Of a stretch of DNA of 64,000 nucleotides, positions 49,001-56,373 are shown piece by piece. The number at the start of each line of letters is the position of its first letter. The first letter of the stretch is position 1. Location of the stretch: contig LSRX01000781.1 of the NCBI GenBank assembly GCA_001939145.1, positions 38,607-102,606 on the forward strand. The letters are read 5' to 3'. Position numbers and translations under genes: made by a program. The stretch is from Symbiodinium microadriaticum (lineage: Eukaryota; Sar; Dinophyceae; Suessiales; Symbiodiniaceae). A model generated the notes under the pieces. It did not search any database. It saw only the letters and a program-made list of their open reading frames with translations, and was not told the DNA's origin.

Positions 49001-51497
49001 CTTGGGAGATTCCAATGTACATGTGAGGAGGATGCTGAAAAAGGCGGAGATCCAGTACACCCCCGATATAGAGAACATCTTGTCTAACCTCGACGAGAAA
49101 GGTTTGCCTCTTGAGGTGACCCACAATGTGAGTTTGAGTGATGTGAGAAAGAATATTGGGAAGTGGAAGGAATCTGCCCTCAAGGAGTACCGCAACTTAA
49201 CGGAAGTTAAGAAGGCTTTCACGGTGCGCTCCAGATCAGAGTTACCTCCGAACTGTCGGATTGTGCCATGCAAAGGCGTGTACACGGTGAAGCCCGATAA
49301 GGGCGGATACCGTAGAAAAACTCGTTTCGTGGCCTGCGGAAACCATGTTCCTGAAGACGGGGCCACGGATTTATTTGCCGCCGGAGTGGACGCTACCTCA
49401 ATGAGGACGATGTTAGCCTTCAATGCGAAGAGGCCCTGGAAAACGGGAACAACGGATGTTCGCCAAGCTTTTGTCTTGGCACGATGGCGTGGTGCACCCG
49501 TGGCTTTAGAGCCACCGGCTATTGCCTACGAGCTTGGAATAGCTGAGAGAGGCGACATGTGGTTCGTCGAGATGGCGATCTATGGACTGAGGGAGTCACC
49601 GGCCCTTTGGTCCCAGTTCCGAGACGGTGAATTGGCTTTGGCTCGTTGGACTACGGAGGTGGATGGACATGCTGTGGTCATGAAGCTGGAGCAGCTGGTT
49701 ACCGATGACCAGATTTGGCGCATTGTTAGGGAGGATGGGAAGGACTCCGAGGCCTACGGCTTTGTTCTTGTATACATCGACGATTTATTGATTCAAGCCC
49801 CAGACCAAATTATGAGGGACCTGTACCGATGGGTTTCCGACAAATGGGAGGTTGATGCCCTGGACGTCCTGGACTATGATCATCCGATTCGGTTCTTGGG
49901 AATGGAGCTCCACAAGACGGTCGAAGGAGTGGAGATTGGACAGGAAGGTTTTGTACGTGAACTACTACGAGCCCACCGACATTCTGGAGCAAGGTCACTG
50001 AGCCAAGGCCCTAAGGAAACACTTATCCTAACAGATGAGGAGGAGCAAGCCCTCGTCAACGCTGAGCCTATTGACCTCACTGGACTGGAGGCCGATGTCA
50101 AAGAAGCACAGAAGAGGGTGGGCGAACTGATGTGGTTGATGAGTCGCACACGCCCGGATATTCAGTACGTTGTCGCCCTGATGGCTTCAAAGATTACGAG
50201 GAGTCCCCAGATGGTGAACAAAATAGGACAGCGACTGTTGGATTACCTCAATGAGACGATTGGTTACAGAATCAAGCTCAATGGCTACGAAGATGCTGAT
50301 GGTGGTATGTTAAATGTGTTTACCGATTCCTCCTTCGCACCCAGCGGAGGGAGGAGCCATGGAGCATCAGCAGTGTTCCTAGGAAATAGCCCGCTGACAT
50401 GGAGATCCTCGAGGCAACCGTTGGTTACATTATCGACGGCCGAGAGTGAGCTCATTGAGGGGATCGAGGGAACTCTGTTGGCGATGTCTACGAGAGGGGT
50501 GTTGCAGGAACTACTTGGTCATCCCCTCATCATTAACCTACATGTTGACAACCAGGCAGCTGTGACGCTACTAACGGCATCCAGTGGGAGTTGGCGAACG
50601 CGCCACCTCAAGCTACGTTCTCACTGGATGAAAGAACGGGTACGTACTGAAGAAGTGCGAGTGCTACATGTCGCAGGAGTGGAACAGAAGGCGGACCTAG
50701 GGACAAAACCGTTCACGAGGGCGAGGTTGGCAGAGCTGGTTGGTTTATGGAACATAGTGGAACGAACCACGACATCTACTACCTCCTCAATAAAAGCGGC
50801 CAAGGTTGATGCAGGCCTGATGAGGAAGCTACTTTTGCTGTGTCAGGTTTGTGGCATAAAGGCTATGAAGGAGGACATTGCGACGGAAATCCCTTGGGAT
50901 CTCTACGTGGCGGTGTTGGTTTTGGCAACTGCAGTTATTGGCATATGGGAAGGGATGAAGGCTTGTTCAAGGATGAGAACGGCGAAGTTACGAGCTCTGA
51001 GGGCTAAGGCTACAAGGGAGGCAAAGCTTTCGAAAGCCGAGCTGAAAGAGCTTCAACGTCTACTTTCCACAAACCCTACGGACTTGAGCAGCGAAAATAT
51101 GAAAAGGATGCTTGAGTTGAAGGAGAAGTTTGAGCGGACTATGCCATCCAGCACCTCCCCCATGCCAATAAGTACGACTACGCCACCAGATGTACCATTG
51201 GGCACGAGTTCCTCATCGTCTTCCTACAACAAACAGCCGAAGCCGAATGAGAAGGTGATGTGCGATAAAGAGACCCAGGCCGACTACGTTCCAGCCTTTG
51301 AAAGAGTACAACCACCACCCCCACCTGAAGTACGGATGTATGAAGGACCCTTCACGATGACTCAAGGCGGGGACAAGGTCCATCTCTTTGAGAACTGTTG
51401 GGGTTTGAGAAATGCATCGAGGACAACACGTGTATCTCTATGCCGATGTTGTGCTGAGAATGGAGGGCGCAATATCTACCCCACGGGTTTTCGATGA
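43080..51497 (+). CDS. Copia Gag-Pol polyprotein with extra enzymatic modules
   Basis: 2,805 codons from ATG 43080 (the first in frame; the upstream extension starts at TTG in the LTR) to TGA. Seen in order: Gag with coiled coil (about 235-295) and three 14-residue VPQSANVPGGNHG-type repeats (294-335); CCCH finger (from Cys704) and CCHC knuckle (Cys735-x2-C-x4-H-x4-C); protease LDSGASH (Asp866); a methyltransferase-like region (about 1070-1275: SLFNG, Glu-Val-Asp1102, GAPPTDTW 1135-1142); integrase HHCC (His1341, His1346, Cys1353, Cys1356) and Asp1380/Asp1519/Glu1555 with exact D-x35-E; an acidic insert between the two Asp; a 2OG-oxygenase-like module (His1806-x-Asp1808, His1874, Arg1883); RT (Asp2126, YIDD 2232-2235); RNase H (Asp2416, Glu2455, Asp2490); a transmembrane segment (about 2607-2625); and a Cys/His tail (His2768, Cys2773, Cys2788, Cys2790/2791). 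Catalytic residues for PR, IN, RT and RNase H are all present. The extra modules are inferred from motifs. Confidence 0.95.
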   Translation: MYAQEQNDSARGSGATYGAVTEGAGLLNGVANVPPPTALPEVSGSSSLENPNIGDMMLPVDRTEVANVVQTPHPAEPPYDGDPHLSANVITQASQDDMVAQRALPTPPTPASTVHVQEFYSAQSGPAGAEVQGVRWMTRFTEFLRSTATRGAQSFDRVLDGLGVPPLPQRGAMVPANPGFSPPEELQPSTIMVPPVPGSWANQRAMSDVAPLFGQAELMRMKKAQQEHPQLYGPSQRSEGGSESSSRLQAEVQRQLEEFKASQRSEVDRLQREVLCLREERDKERTLRLSNREVPQSAGVPEGNHGHVPQSANVPGGNHGSVPQSANVPGGNQGISLDARQQAGGGGSFGAVDQSGPRHSESARQWLGPPEPQNKMDLLAEGITQLQAAMLKQYDKAKDNEKAHESIKPGTNVLPTLKDPSADTACVDIMDWLELIDAPMSDISDGSAAWWRGVVKEAHRAYGAWSLANPVEKLTIMPDITHLEDGQWARVNSRAATMLITALPEAVRQEAVARRLANSSTKLVYRLLQIYQPGGENEKVKILGHLQAPPTESDPQRAVEALRTWNRWLRRCRELNVQAPDPSLLCRGLNGLVRQVLEKNPDASFRTSLLKSNLRVDTNPSYESIESYYRHLMGECEALAVGMTSSATTTNPPVKAEPKLKPVRDPKVTQPSSTPPKAASSSTTSTTTVTEPGKYDKAKSEVPCKFFGKTARGCARTNRCPFSHSWEGLDKKDRCLACGGKGHLQKECPNKKYTPPSSQSGTPKGGSDKQQNPTSPTSPASTRTVRIDDKPEVTDVPSRGAAESDHGAEIREVLADVGRVLKSMTATSLKKLEVNVNPEMRAEDDYEIDEAQIKNVKTQEPNGLLDSGASHPMRQASHQEYANSAPVRVTLAGEDEKILRQNSKGTILVQEENSRVQPIVPLGAIIEDLGYTLHWTPTKLRLTHPEKGMIRVRVNNHCPEAAACDALAMIHELEMKQVNSLNHNLEALKARLDVMKLQDTRDWVELLREYGVTGSRGSLLKVLLKCPFTKDLPQDVHNLMLESFDVDQGETYLKALPISRRTRKALMNSKRWVVSLFNGVDNSGEDPLKLVAKEGKMLVEVDAKHSKLWDIHRHNAVYRVLLWAAATGRISDVIGAPPTDTWIDSSVEGREQDLRMKRSKNEPFGISGLPPLQQQYLDRETAAFAKQMLIWMLASVCNAGPVGFMMELPAPLQTLSDGKNLYPSPLELELWKAFRSVGGLRTVSFNMGAYGHHGKRPTIVGTNYPILYHLDGTVKGCEGCLPSSLLDKEEFRRWSQEFRAILLQAIGEGKDGSFVNEEELVNLGVKMSRLSKKQREEWKRHLQNDHQPYRADCSVCINAQAYGYQHRRRKMPGLYSVALDLAGPFKQKGRDMEFDDYKYVMVAAYRCPREYMGAASIPEEDRELYVPSDPEDGEDDPLEMDPMDAEEEKGTDGESEGEPFGPETLDEAVEEYQKGKEPAVIYITRPLRRRTAPHVLQAAKEILLELRQSGLHVDVLHTDRAREFKAKGFKEWTVDANVRHTKTAGADPSGNSTAELGVKWAKSRMRALLKGASMSAREWPMAINHASASMWARFFPMSPWSAPPAAAFGSKVWFRSKTYQGKAEKKQEAASTRWKRGWYGGPALDVKRGHVILRDDGGLTIAKSVKFDVTDPIALMKDLVPPAFAEGLPDKVLQDDRPPSRAELKAEIEFRSRKLYEDKSYQINDAVELYNLLEALGDVDRRLTGKTSVSSWYTGAFVHGGVAGVRNNTKFFPWTTTYLTGFAKHYCGNVHFSALALAKNAQLGIHRDVHNTRTSTSYVVPLLAFGGGGLWVQEDEVEKDERVEKILPNGKKVSGKILEMQVGKPVEFRPRVWHEVQQWEGDRLVMLLYTPRGTKLKDQEVEELKNVGFDVHPDSLVNVDEEEEEEEVKIKTASVGAMEFLEVDSEQLVYEEVSEDEFFSPQLERDEEYDRVLSLGDSNVHVRRMLKKAEIQYTPDIENILSNLDEKGLPLEVTHNVSLSDVRKNIGKWKESALKEYRNLTEVKKAFTVRSRSELPPNCRIVPCKGVYTVKPDKGGYRRKTRFVACGNHVPEDGATDLFAAGVDATSMRTMLAFNAKRPWKTGTTDVRQAFVLARWRGAPVALEPPAIAYELGIAERGDMWFVEMAIYGLRESPALWSQFRDGELALARWTTEVDGHAVVMKLEQLVTDDQIWRIVREDGKDSEAYGFVLVYIDDLLIQAPDQIMRDLYRWVSDKWEVDALDVLDYDHPIRFLGMELHKTVEGVEIGQEGFVRELLRAHRHSGARSLSQGPKETLILTDEEEQALVNAEPIDLTGLEADVKEAQKRVGELMWLMSRTRPDIQYVVALMASKITRSPQMVNKIGQRLLDYLNETIGYRIKLNGYEDADGGMLNVFTDSSFAPSGGRSHGASAVFLGNSPLTWRSSRQPLVTLSTAESELIEGIEGTLLAMSTRGVLQELLGHPLIINLHVDNQAAVTLLTASSGSWRTRHLKLRSHWMKERVRTEEVRVLHVAGVEQKADLGTKPFTRARLAELVGLWNIVERTTTSTTSSIKAAKVDAGLMRKLLLLCQVCGIKAMKEDIATEIPWDLYVAVLVLATAVIGIWEGMKACSRMRTAKLRALRAKATREAKLSKAELKELQRLLSTNPTDLSSENMKRMLELKEKFERTMPSSTSPMPISTTTPPDVPLGTSSSSSSYNKQPKPNEKVMCDKETQADYVPAFERVQPPPPPEVRMYEGPFTMTQGGDKVHLFENCWGLRNASRTTRVSLCRCCAENGGRNIYPTGFR
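46287..46904 (+). other. Methyltransferase-like module in the polyprotein
   Basis: Between protease and integrase. VVSLFNG resembles motif I of C5-cytosine methyltransferases, VEVDAKHSKLWDI fits motif II, and DVIGAPPTDTW aligns with the PPC-containing motif IV but with Thr1139 in place of the catalytic Cys. The later pattern (ELPAP, LWKAF, GAYGHHGKRPTIVGTNY) follows the C-terminal layout of such domains as I recall them from dinoflagellate retroelements. Possibly inactive. Assignment by eye only. Confidence 0.45.
48340..48759 (+). other. 2OG-Fe(II) oxygenase-like module in the polyprotein
   Basis: Between integrase and RT. GIHRDVHN gives the HxD iron ligands (His 48495, Asp 48501), then GGGGLWVQ, then RVWHEVQQWEGDRLVMLLY with the distal His (48699) and an Arg nine residues later (48726), which matches the HxD...H...R layout of the double-stranded beta-helix dioxygenases (AlkB, prolyl hydroxylase, TET/JBP). 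All four diagnostic residues are present, so it may be active. Confidence 0.6.
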
Positions 51498-51550
51498 GTA
51501 CCTTCGGATCAGGTGTGCTGAGTGGTGACGCTCACTTAGCAGTGGACGCC

Positions 51551-51559
51551 AAGGAGGAG
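51551..51559 (+). promoter_or_regulatory. Polypurine tract
   Basis: AAGGAGGAG immediately before the 3' LTR, the expected plus-strand primer. Confidence 0.8.
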
Positions 51560-51842
51560 TGTGGAAATTCCGATCCTCATGTATAGTGTGAGTGTGAACT
51601 GACTGTGATCATGAGCAATTTGCTGATCCCGGTCGCCTTTGATTCAAGCTTCAAACACCCAATAGCAGAAGGACAAAGCCTTGTAAAGCTGTACAATAGG
51701 CAGATACAAGTTATCAACGTCCCAGAGCTTTGACAGGTGTTCGTGAAAAAAGGATTCGAGTGAGCTCGCCATGGACGGCGCATCAACTGCATAAGCCCGT
51801 TAGCTGCTTACTGAACGATCTGAGCGAAGAGCTCTTTTTACA
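51560..51842 (+). repeat. 3' LTR (283 bp)
   Basis: By eye identical to the 5' LTR; provides the polyadenylation region in this class of element. Confidence 0.97.
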
Positions 51843-51978
51843 CATAACTAAGGAGGGAACCCGAAGAATATTTAGGGTATATTCCTTAATTTAGATTATA
51901 TTAGGGTTCCTATTATGGTTCCTAAAATTTGTTTAGGTATATTCCTGAATTACATAAGGGGTGCTTGGAGTCTCTGGG
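51843..51978 (+). repeat. Family C element, right piece
   Basis: Begins with the target duplication CATAA and ends GGAGTCTCTGGG. With 42764-42792 it makes one somewhat diverged family C copy. Confidence 0.9.
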
Positions 51979-52070
51979 GACCCTTAAACCCTAGAGCCCT
52001 TAAACCCTAGAGCCCTAAACCCCTAGAACCCTACACCCTATACCCTCAAACCCCAGAGCCCTAAAAGGGT
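51979..52070 (-). repeat. Telomere-like tract flanked by duplicated family C end
   Basis: CCCTAGAGCCCTTAAA array between GTGCTTGGAGTCTCTGGG at 51961-51978 and the same 18-mer at 52071-52088. Confidence 0.85.
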
Positions 52071-52093
52071 GTGCTTGGAGTCTCTGGGTTCAA

Positions 52094-52159
52094 GAAACCT
52101 CGGAGTTTCTGGCGGTCGCCCGGCCTGCGGATGAAAGCCATACCGCTCCTGAGGGGCTT
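52094..52159 (+). CDS. Possible exon fragment
   Basis: Frame ETSEFLAVARPADESHTAPE between a family C end and a telomere-like tract. Unknown. Confidence 0.2.
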
Positions 52160-52470
52160 AGGGGTTTTGGGGCCTTCGGGTTTAGGGTTTTCGGGTTTGG
52201 GGTTTAGGGTGTAGGTTTTAGGGTTTAGGCCTCAGGGTTTAGGATTTGGGGTTTATGAGGGGCTTAGGCCTTAGGGGTTTAGGGGTTTGGGGTTTAGGGC
52301 TTGGGGTTTGGGGTTTGGGGTTTGGGGGATTAGGGTTTAGGGCTTGGGGCTTAGGGTTTTGAGTTTAGGGCTTAGGGGATTAGGGGTTAGGCCTTGGGGG
52401 TTTAGGGGATTAAAGTTTTAGGGTTTAGGGTTTGGGGTTTGGGGTTTAGGGCTTAGCGTTCAGGGTTTAT
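52160..52470 (+). repeat. Telomere-like tract
   Basis: G-rich, GGGGTTTGGGG and GGGCTTA variants. Confidence 0.85.
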
Positions 52471-52673
52471 GGTCTGCCAGCACAGGGGCACAGAAGGCAG
52501 GGCCGGTCGGACAGGACTTCGGGTTCCTAGGGCTTTGGAGGTCATAGGATTTACCTAGTTGCCCATAAACTTGGAAACCGGATTAAGGACAATACGCGCT
52601 GGGAATCCCTATACATTGCTCTTCAGGATTGAAGCTATTGGGTTTCCAACTTTGCGGCTACTGCAAGCGATTT

Positions 52674-52780
52674 ACTTAGTTGCAGAGTTCGCAAGCCCCC
52701 AAACAGGTGTACACGTTCAGTTTCATAGTGGGTAATGCAACCCCCAAAAAAGTGTAAAGCGTATCCACCCAACTACTAAG
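52674..52780 (+). repeat. Family G element, diverged
   Basis: CTTAGTTGCAGAGTTCG to CCAACTACTAAG; the centre differs (GTGGGTAATGCAACC). Confidence 0.7.
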
Positions 52781-52867
52781 TCCAGGGTTGTGAGATTTAG
52801 GCGATAGTGTCTTCGGGCTCAGGGTGCAGGGCTTGGGGGTTCAAGGGCTAGGGATGAAGTTCATACT

Positions 52868-52966
52868 GTTGATGACATAAATCCTTAGCATTACCTTAAG
52901 GACCCTAAACTATGAGAATTATGGTACATTCCCTATTATGGGCAATGCAGGATTTATATCATCAAC
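52868..52966 (+). repeat. Family A element
   Basis: TA-flanked; three extra bases in the left arm (CCTTAGCATTACC). Confidence 0.9.
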
Positions 52967-53165
52967 CGTAGGTTGAAAACCGTTTTGGTTTCTTGCACAT
53001 GGTTTCTGAAGGTCCTTTGAGAAATCGTTTCGAGGTGTAGGGGCTTAGGGTTTTGGGGCTACAGGATTGTAGGCATAGTCTGCATTGTAGTTCCTGATTC
53101 TTGTTTACCAATCTCGGCTAGGATCCCTAAAAGGAGCTACAACGGAGATTAACAGTAGTCTAGTT

Positions 53166-53273
53166 CCCAGAGGGTCCAGTACCCAAACAGTAAGGTTTTA
53201 GGTCCCAAAATCCATACTCTGATTGGCTTTGGGACCTTGAAACCGTACTATTTGGGCACTTGGGCCTTTGGGG
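53166..53273 (+). repeat. Family D element
   Basis: Complete copy. Confidence 0.8.
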
Positions 53274-53384
53274 TAACCCTAAGGTCACGTTGCTTCAAAG
53301 GTCTTCTTCGGTACTGGGGTGTAGAGATAAGGATTTCGGGCTTCGGGCTTTACATTTTCAGGCTATTGGGGCTTCGGTTTTCGG

Positions 53385-53531
53385 GTTTAGGTGTTTAGGG
53401 GTTTAGGCGTTTAGGGGTTTAGGGTTTAGGGGTTTAGGGTTTAGGGGTTTAGGGGTTTAGGGGTTTAGGGGTTTAGGGGTTAGGGGTTTAGGGGTTTCGG
53501 GGTTTCGGGGCTCGGGCGTAGGGTTTAGGGT
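53385..53531 (+). repeat. Telomere-like tract
   Basis: G-rich GGGGTTTA array, among the most regular in the window. Confidence 0.85.
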
Positions 53532-53534
53532 TGG

Positions 53535-53603
53535 GAGCCTCTCCTCCAACTGCACCGCAAGCTCGCGTCGCAGCGGTAGGGAGATGTCCTCCGCTTGAAC
53601 AGC
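53535..53603 (-). CDS. Exon-like fragment between opposed telomere-like tracts
   Basis: AVQAEDISLPLRRELAVQLE then ERLP; a clean amphipathic helix. A G-rich tract lies on one side and a C-rich tract on the other, so the repeats converge on it. Unknown protein. Confidence 0.35.
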
Positions 53604-53604
53604 C

Positions 53605-53768
53605 CTAAACCCTAAAGCCCTAAACCCTAAACCCCTAAACCCCTAAACCCCTAAAGCCCTAAACCCTAAAGCCCTAAACCCTAAAGCCCTAAACCCTAAA
53701 GCCCTAAACCCTGAAGCCCTAAACCCTGAAACCCTAAACCCTAAAGCCCTAAAGCCCTAAACCCTGAA
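53605..53768 (-). repeat. Telomere-like tract
   Basis: CCCTAAAGCCCTAAA alternation. Confidence 0.85.
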
Positions 53769-53829
53769 AGAGGACTCTCTAAGAGGACCGCCGGGCCTAT
53801 AAGAACCGCATTCGCCCTGAACCTTCATC

Positions 53830-53940
53830 GCCCAGAGACTCCAAAACCCCTTAGTTAAGGAATATACCTTAAACTACAATAGGAACCCGAATATAATTTA
53901 AGGTTATTCCTCAATTAAGGGGTTTGGGAGTCTCTGGGCG
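53830..53940 (+). repeat. Family C element
   Basis: Clean copy; flanks ATCG and CGCAAAG show no long duplication. Confidence 0.9.
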
Positions 53941-54032
53941 CAAAGCACAACGATGCTTCAGTGCTTTGGAGTCATCCCTGTCGCATGATCCCGATCGTTA
54001 GTCAGTTCACAGTGAGGCCTTCAACGGAGTGT

Positions 54033-54115
54033 CTACCCTAAACCCTAAACCCTAAACCCCAAACCTAAACCCTGAACTCCCTGAACCCTATAACCCCAAA
54101 CCCTAAACCCTAATA
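54033..54115 (-). repeat. Telomere-like tract
   Basis: C-rich degenerate. Confidence 0.75.
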
Positions 54116-54500
54116 ACTACTGAACGGCCACAGCGCACACCACACGGCCCTTTGAGCGCCGGGGAATTCCTGCAAACTAAAGCCCTAAATCCCGAACCCT
54201 CCCTGCAACCGCAACGACAGGCCGAGCTGCGAAACCCTGAAATCCCGAACCCTCAACTCGAAAGCTTTCGCTATCCCCCCTGAGCTGGACCAAAACAACC
54301 AACACAAAAACACACACACACACACACAACACCTAGTTTAGACCACCAGAACCTGCATTTTTTGTGGGGTTTAGGCTTTAGGGTGCACGCTGTAAACCCC
54401 AAGTGCGGAATTTGAAGGGGACCTGCGGTAGGGTTAGGTTAGGGTATGACCAAACCTCGAGTGCGAACCACCCAGAGAGCTTTCAAGCACTTCTACAAGC
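54116..54500. other. Mixed non-coding DNA
   Basis: Includes a (CA)n run at 54301-54329 and a partial family F start at 54333. Confidence 0.5.
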
Positions 54501-54551
54501 CCTGAATACCCTAAACCCTAAACATCCTTAAACCCCAAATGCTAACGCCTA

Positions 54552-54665
54552 CCCAGAGGGTCCGAGTACCCAAATAGTAAGGTTCAAATTGAGTTCCCAA
54601 AATCCATACTGCGAATGGCTTCTGGACATTGAAACCTTACTATGTGGGCAGTTGGACCCTGAGGG
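54552..54665 (+). repeat. Family D element
   Basis: Carries a small insertion (AAATTGAG) after the left arm. A second, 3'-half copy is at 54888-54949. Confidence 0.8.
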
Positions 54666-54837
54666 CAACCCTAAACCCTAAACCCTCAAACCCTAAACCC
54701 TAAACCCTAGCCCCTTCCTAAACTACAACGGAACTAGAACCCAGATGTGTCGCAGAGACGGCCTTTTTTCCTCGCAGTGGGGGCGTCGGCCTGCATTCAC
54801 CTGAAGCCCTCCTCTTGAAAGCTTCTTTGGCTGTGTA

Positions 54838-54949
54838 GGGTTTAGGGTTTAGGGCTTTCGGGATTTTGGGGGCTTAAGGCTTAGGGCCATACCCTGACTG
54901 GTTTATGGACCTTGAAACCCTACTATTTGGGCACTTGGACCCTGAGGGT
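54838..54949 (+). repeat. Telomere-like tract joined to a partial family D element
   Basis: The right 60 bp (GGACCTTGAAACCCTACTAT to CCCTGAGGG) are family D. Confidence 0.75.
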
Positions 54950-55020
54950 TGTAGCATGGGTCAGGATGAGTATTATGCCGGGACTTCGTAGGGGGCATCA
55001 GCACTCTAAGGACCAGCTCT

Positions 55021-55226
55021 CCACAAACCTTCCAAAACCCCTCAACTAAGGCATATACGGTTATAAAAACATACAAGTTGGGGAATATATGCCTTAAGTT
55101 GTAGTAGGGTCAATATATGAATTATGGAATATTATACCTTGAATTTTTGGTATTCTTGTAGGATTCAATAGATGAGTTAATTAAGGTCTATTCCTAAAGT
55201 AAGGGGTTTTGGGGAAGGTCTGGGTC
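55021..55226. repeat. Family C' element, enlarged
   Basis: AAACCTTCCAAAACCCCTCA to GGGGTTTTGGGGAAGGTCTG; about 200 bp, twice the usual size, with an internal partial duplication of the arm sequence. Confidence 0.7.
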
Positions 55227-55227
55227 A

Positions 55228-55314
55228 GAGGAAGTCTGCGGCGCACCGGCGAGCACGCTGCCGCCGGAGAGGAGCTACGAGGGTGAATGGCGCCATGGCC
55301 TGGAGCAGAAAAAG
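55228..55314 (+). CDS. Exon fragment with a MORN-like motif
   Basis: 29 codons starting EEVCGAPASTLPPERS, then YEGEWRHGLEQKKG. MORN repeats have the consensus YEGEWxxGxxxGxG, and this matches through the first nine positions. MORN proteins are abundant in alveolates (membrane or phosphoinositide-linked scaffolds and kinases). The frame runs into a telomere-like tract without a stop, so it is at best one exon. A single repeat cannot identify the gene. Confidence 0.45.
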
Positions 55315-55428
55315 GGTTTAGGGTTTAGGGTTTAGGGCTTTAGGGGTTTAGGGGGTTTAGGGTTTTGGGGGTTTAGGGGTTCAGGGGTACAGGGGTTTAG
55401 GGGTTTAGGGTCTAGGGTTTATAGGGTC
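55315..55428 (+). repeat. Telomere-like tract
   Basis: G-rich, GGGGGTTTAGGGGTTCA variants. Confidence 0.85.
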
Positions 55429-55532
55429 TACCTGGACCCTAAAGAACCTGACCTTTTAGGGGTTCCGTATTGTGATCTCCTTATAGAAGGTCTTAACCTA
55501 AAATGGTAGTTAGGCTATTTAGGGTCCAGGTA
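55429..55532. repeat. Family E inverted-repeat element
   Basis: TACCTGGACCCTAAAGAACC to TTTAGGGTCCAGGTA. Clean copy. Confidence 0.75.
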
Positions 55533-55741
55533 GGGTTTAAGGTTCTGTGTTTTGATGTGCTGTCTCTGTGTTTGTTTGCTAGCTTCCTGTTTTTGAGTTG
55601 TGATTCGTTCCTGTTGCTTCTCATTGTTCATCACGCTTGTCTTATGTTGATGTGCGTGCTTCTGTTGACGCCTTCTTCCTTCTACTCCAACAAATGGTTC
55701 AAGGGTTCTGAAAGGAGGATTGCGTAGGTCATGAGAGCTAC

Positions 55742-55833
55742 GGTTGATGGTATAAATCCTGCATTCCCTAAACTATACACGGGAATTATGGCATATGCCT
55801 TACTATGGGTAATGCAGCATTTATATCATCAAC
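55742..55833 (+). repeat. Family A element
   Basis: TA-flanked; lacks about 8 bp after the left arm. Confidence 0.9.
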
Positions 55834-56056
55834 CGTACCGCTGCCATGCCAGAAGTCCAACCCCCAAACCCCTAAATCTCCCCACCTCAAACCACGAACC
55901 CTGAACCCTGCATGAACACTTATATAACCCGGTGAGCTTTAGAGCCTGAACGGAACAAGGAGTAAAGTGTTACAAAAACCGCCCTAAACCCTTAGACCCC
56001 AAACCCTCAGCCCTGAACCCAAAGTTATAACCCTAAGGCCCTAAACCCTATAAGCT

Positions 56057-56149
56057 CTACTTCTCGGCCTCTGTCGCCAGGGGCGGCAGGGGCGAAGGGT
56101 AGTGCATCTTACCGGGCTTCTCCTTCTCGCGCATCAGCTGCCTCTTGGA
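56057..56149 (-). CDS. Exon-like C-terminal fragment
   Basis: From about 56149 the frame reads KRQLMREKEKPGKMHYPSPL then PPLATEAEK and TAG 56059-56057. Strongly protein-like. An overlapping minus frame (EGTLRLIQEAADAREGEAR) ends in a GTAAGA that could be a 5' splice site, so the reading is not certain. Unknown family. Confidence 0.38.
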   Translation of the reverse strand, partial: SKRQLMREKEKPGKMHYPSPLPPLATEAEK

Positions 56150-56169
56150 TCAGACGCAGGGTTCCTTCG

Positions 56170-56250
56170 GGTTTAGGGTTCCTTAGGGTTTCAGGGTTTA
56201 GGGTTTTAGGGTTTAGGGTTTAGGGTTTAGGGCCTTTGGGTTTAGGGTTT
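56170..56250 (+). repeat. Telomere-like tract
   Basis: G-rich; the family B element begins at its last TTTA. Confidence 0.8.
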
Positions 56251-56373
56251 ACTTGGAGGCCCAGGGGACTTAGTAAGATTGTTATAAGTAGAGTTATAAG
56301 TACCCTAAATGGAGTTACCCCTAATTACAACCCTACTTATAACCGACTTACTAAGTCCCCTGGGCCTCCAAGT
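56251..56373 (+). repeat. Family B element
   Basis: Complete and TA-flanked. Confidence 0.9.

Larger units (their letters stand above)
42793..51842 (+). mobile_element. Intact Ty1/copia LTR retrotransposon
   Basis: 9,050 bp, bounded by CATAA target duplications. Two 283-bp LTRs begin TG and end CA and appear identical, and the single long frame is uninterrupted, so insertion was recent and the element may still be active. Domain order protease-integrase-RT-RNase H places it in copia. It is far larger than a typical copia element (about 5 kb) because of extra modules in the polyprotein. It split a family C element. Confidence 0.97.

Noticed and set aside
43251-50803. Many 60-153 codon frames inside the copia region on either strand
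   Set aside because: They overlap the 2,805-codon polyprotein with all expected motifs and have none themselves.
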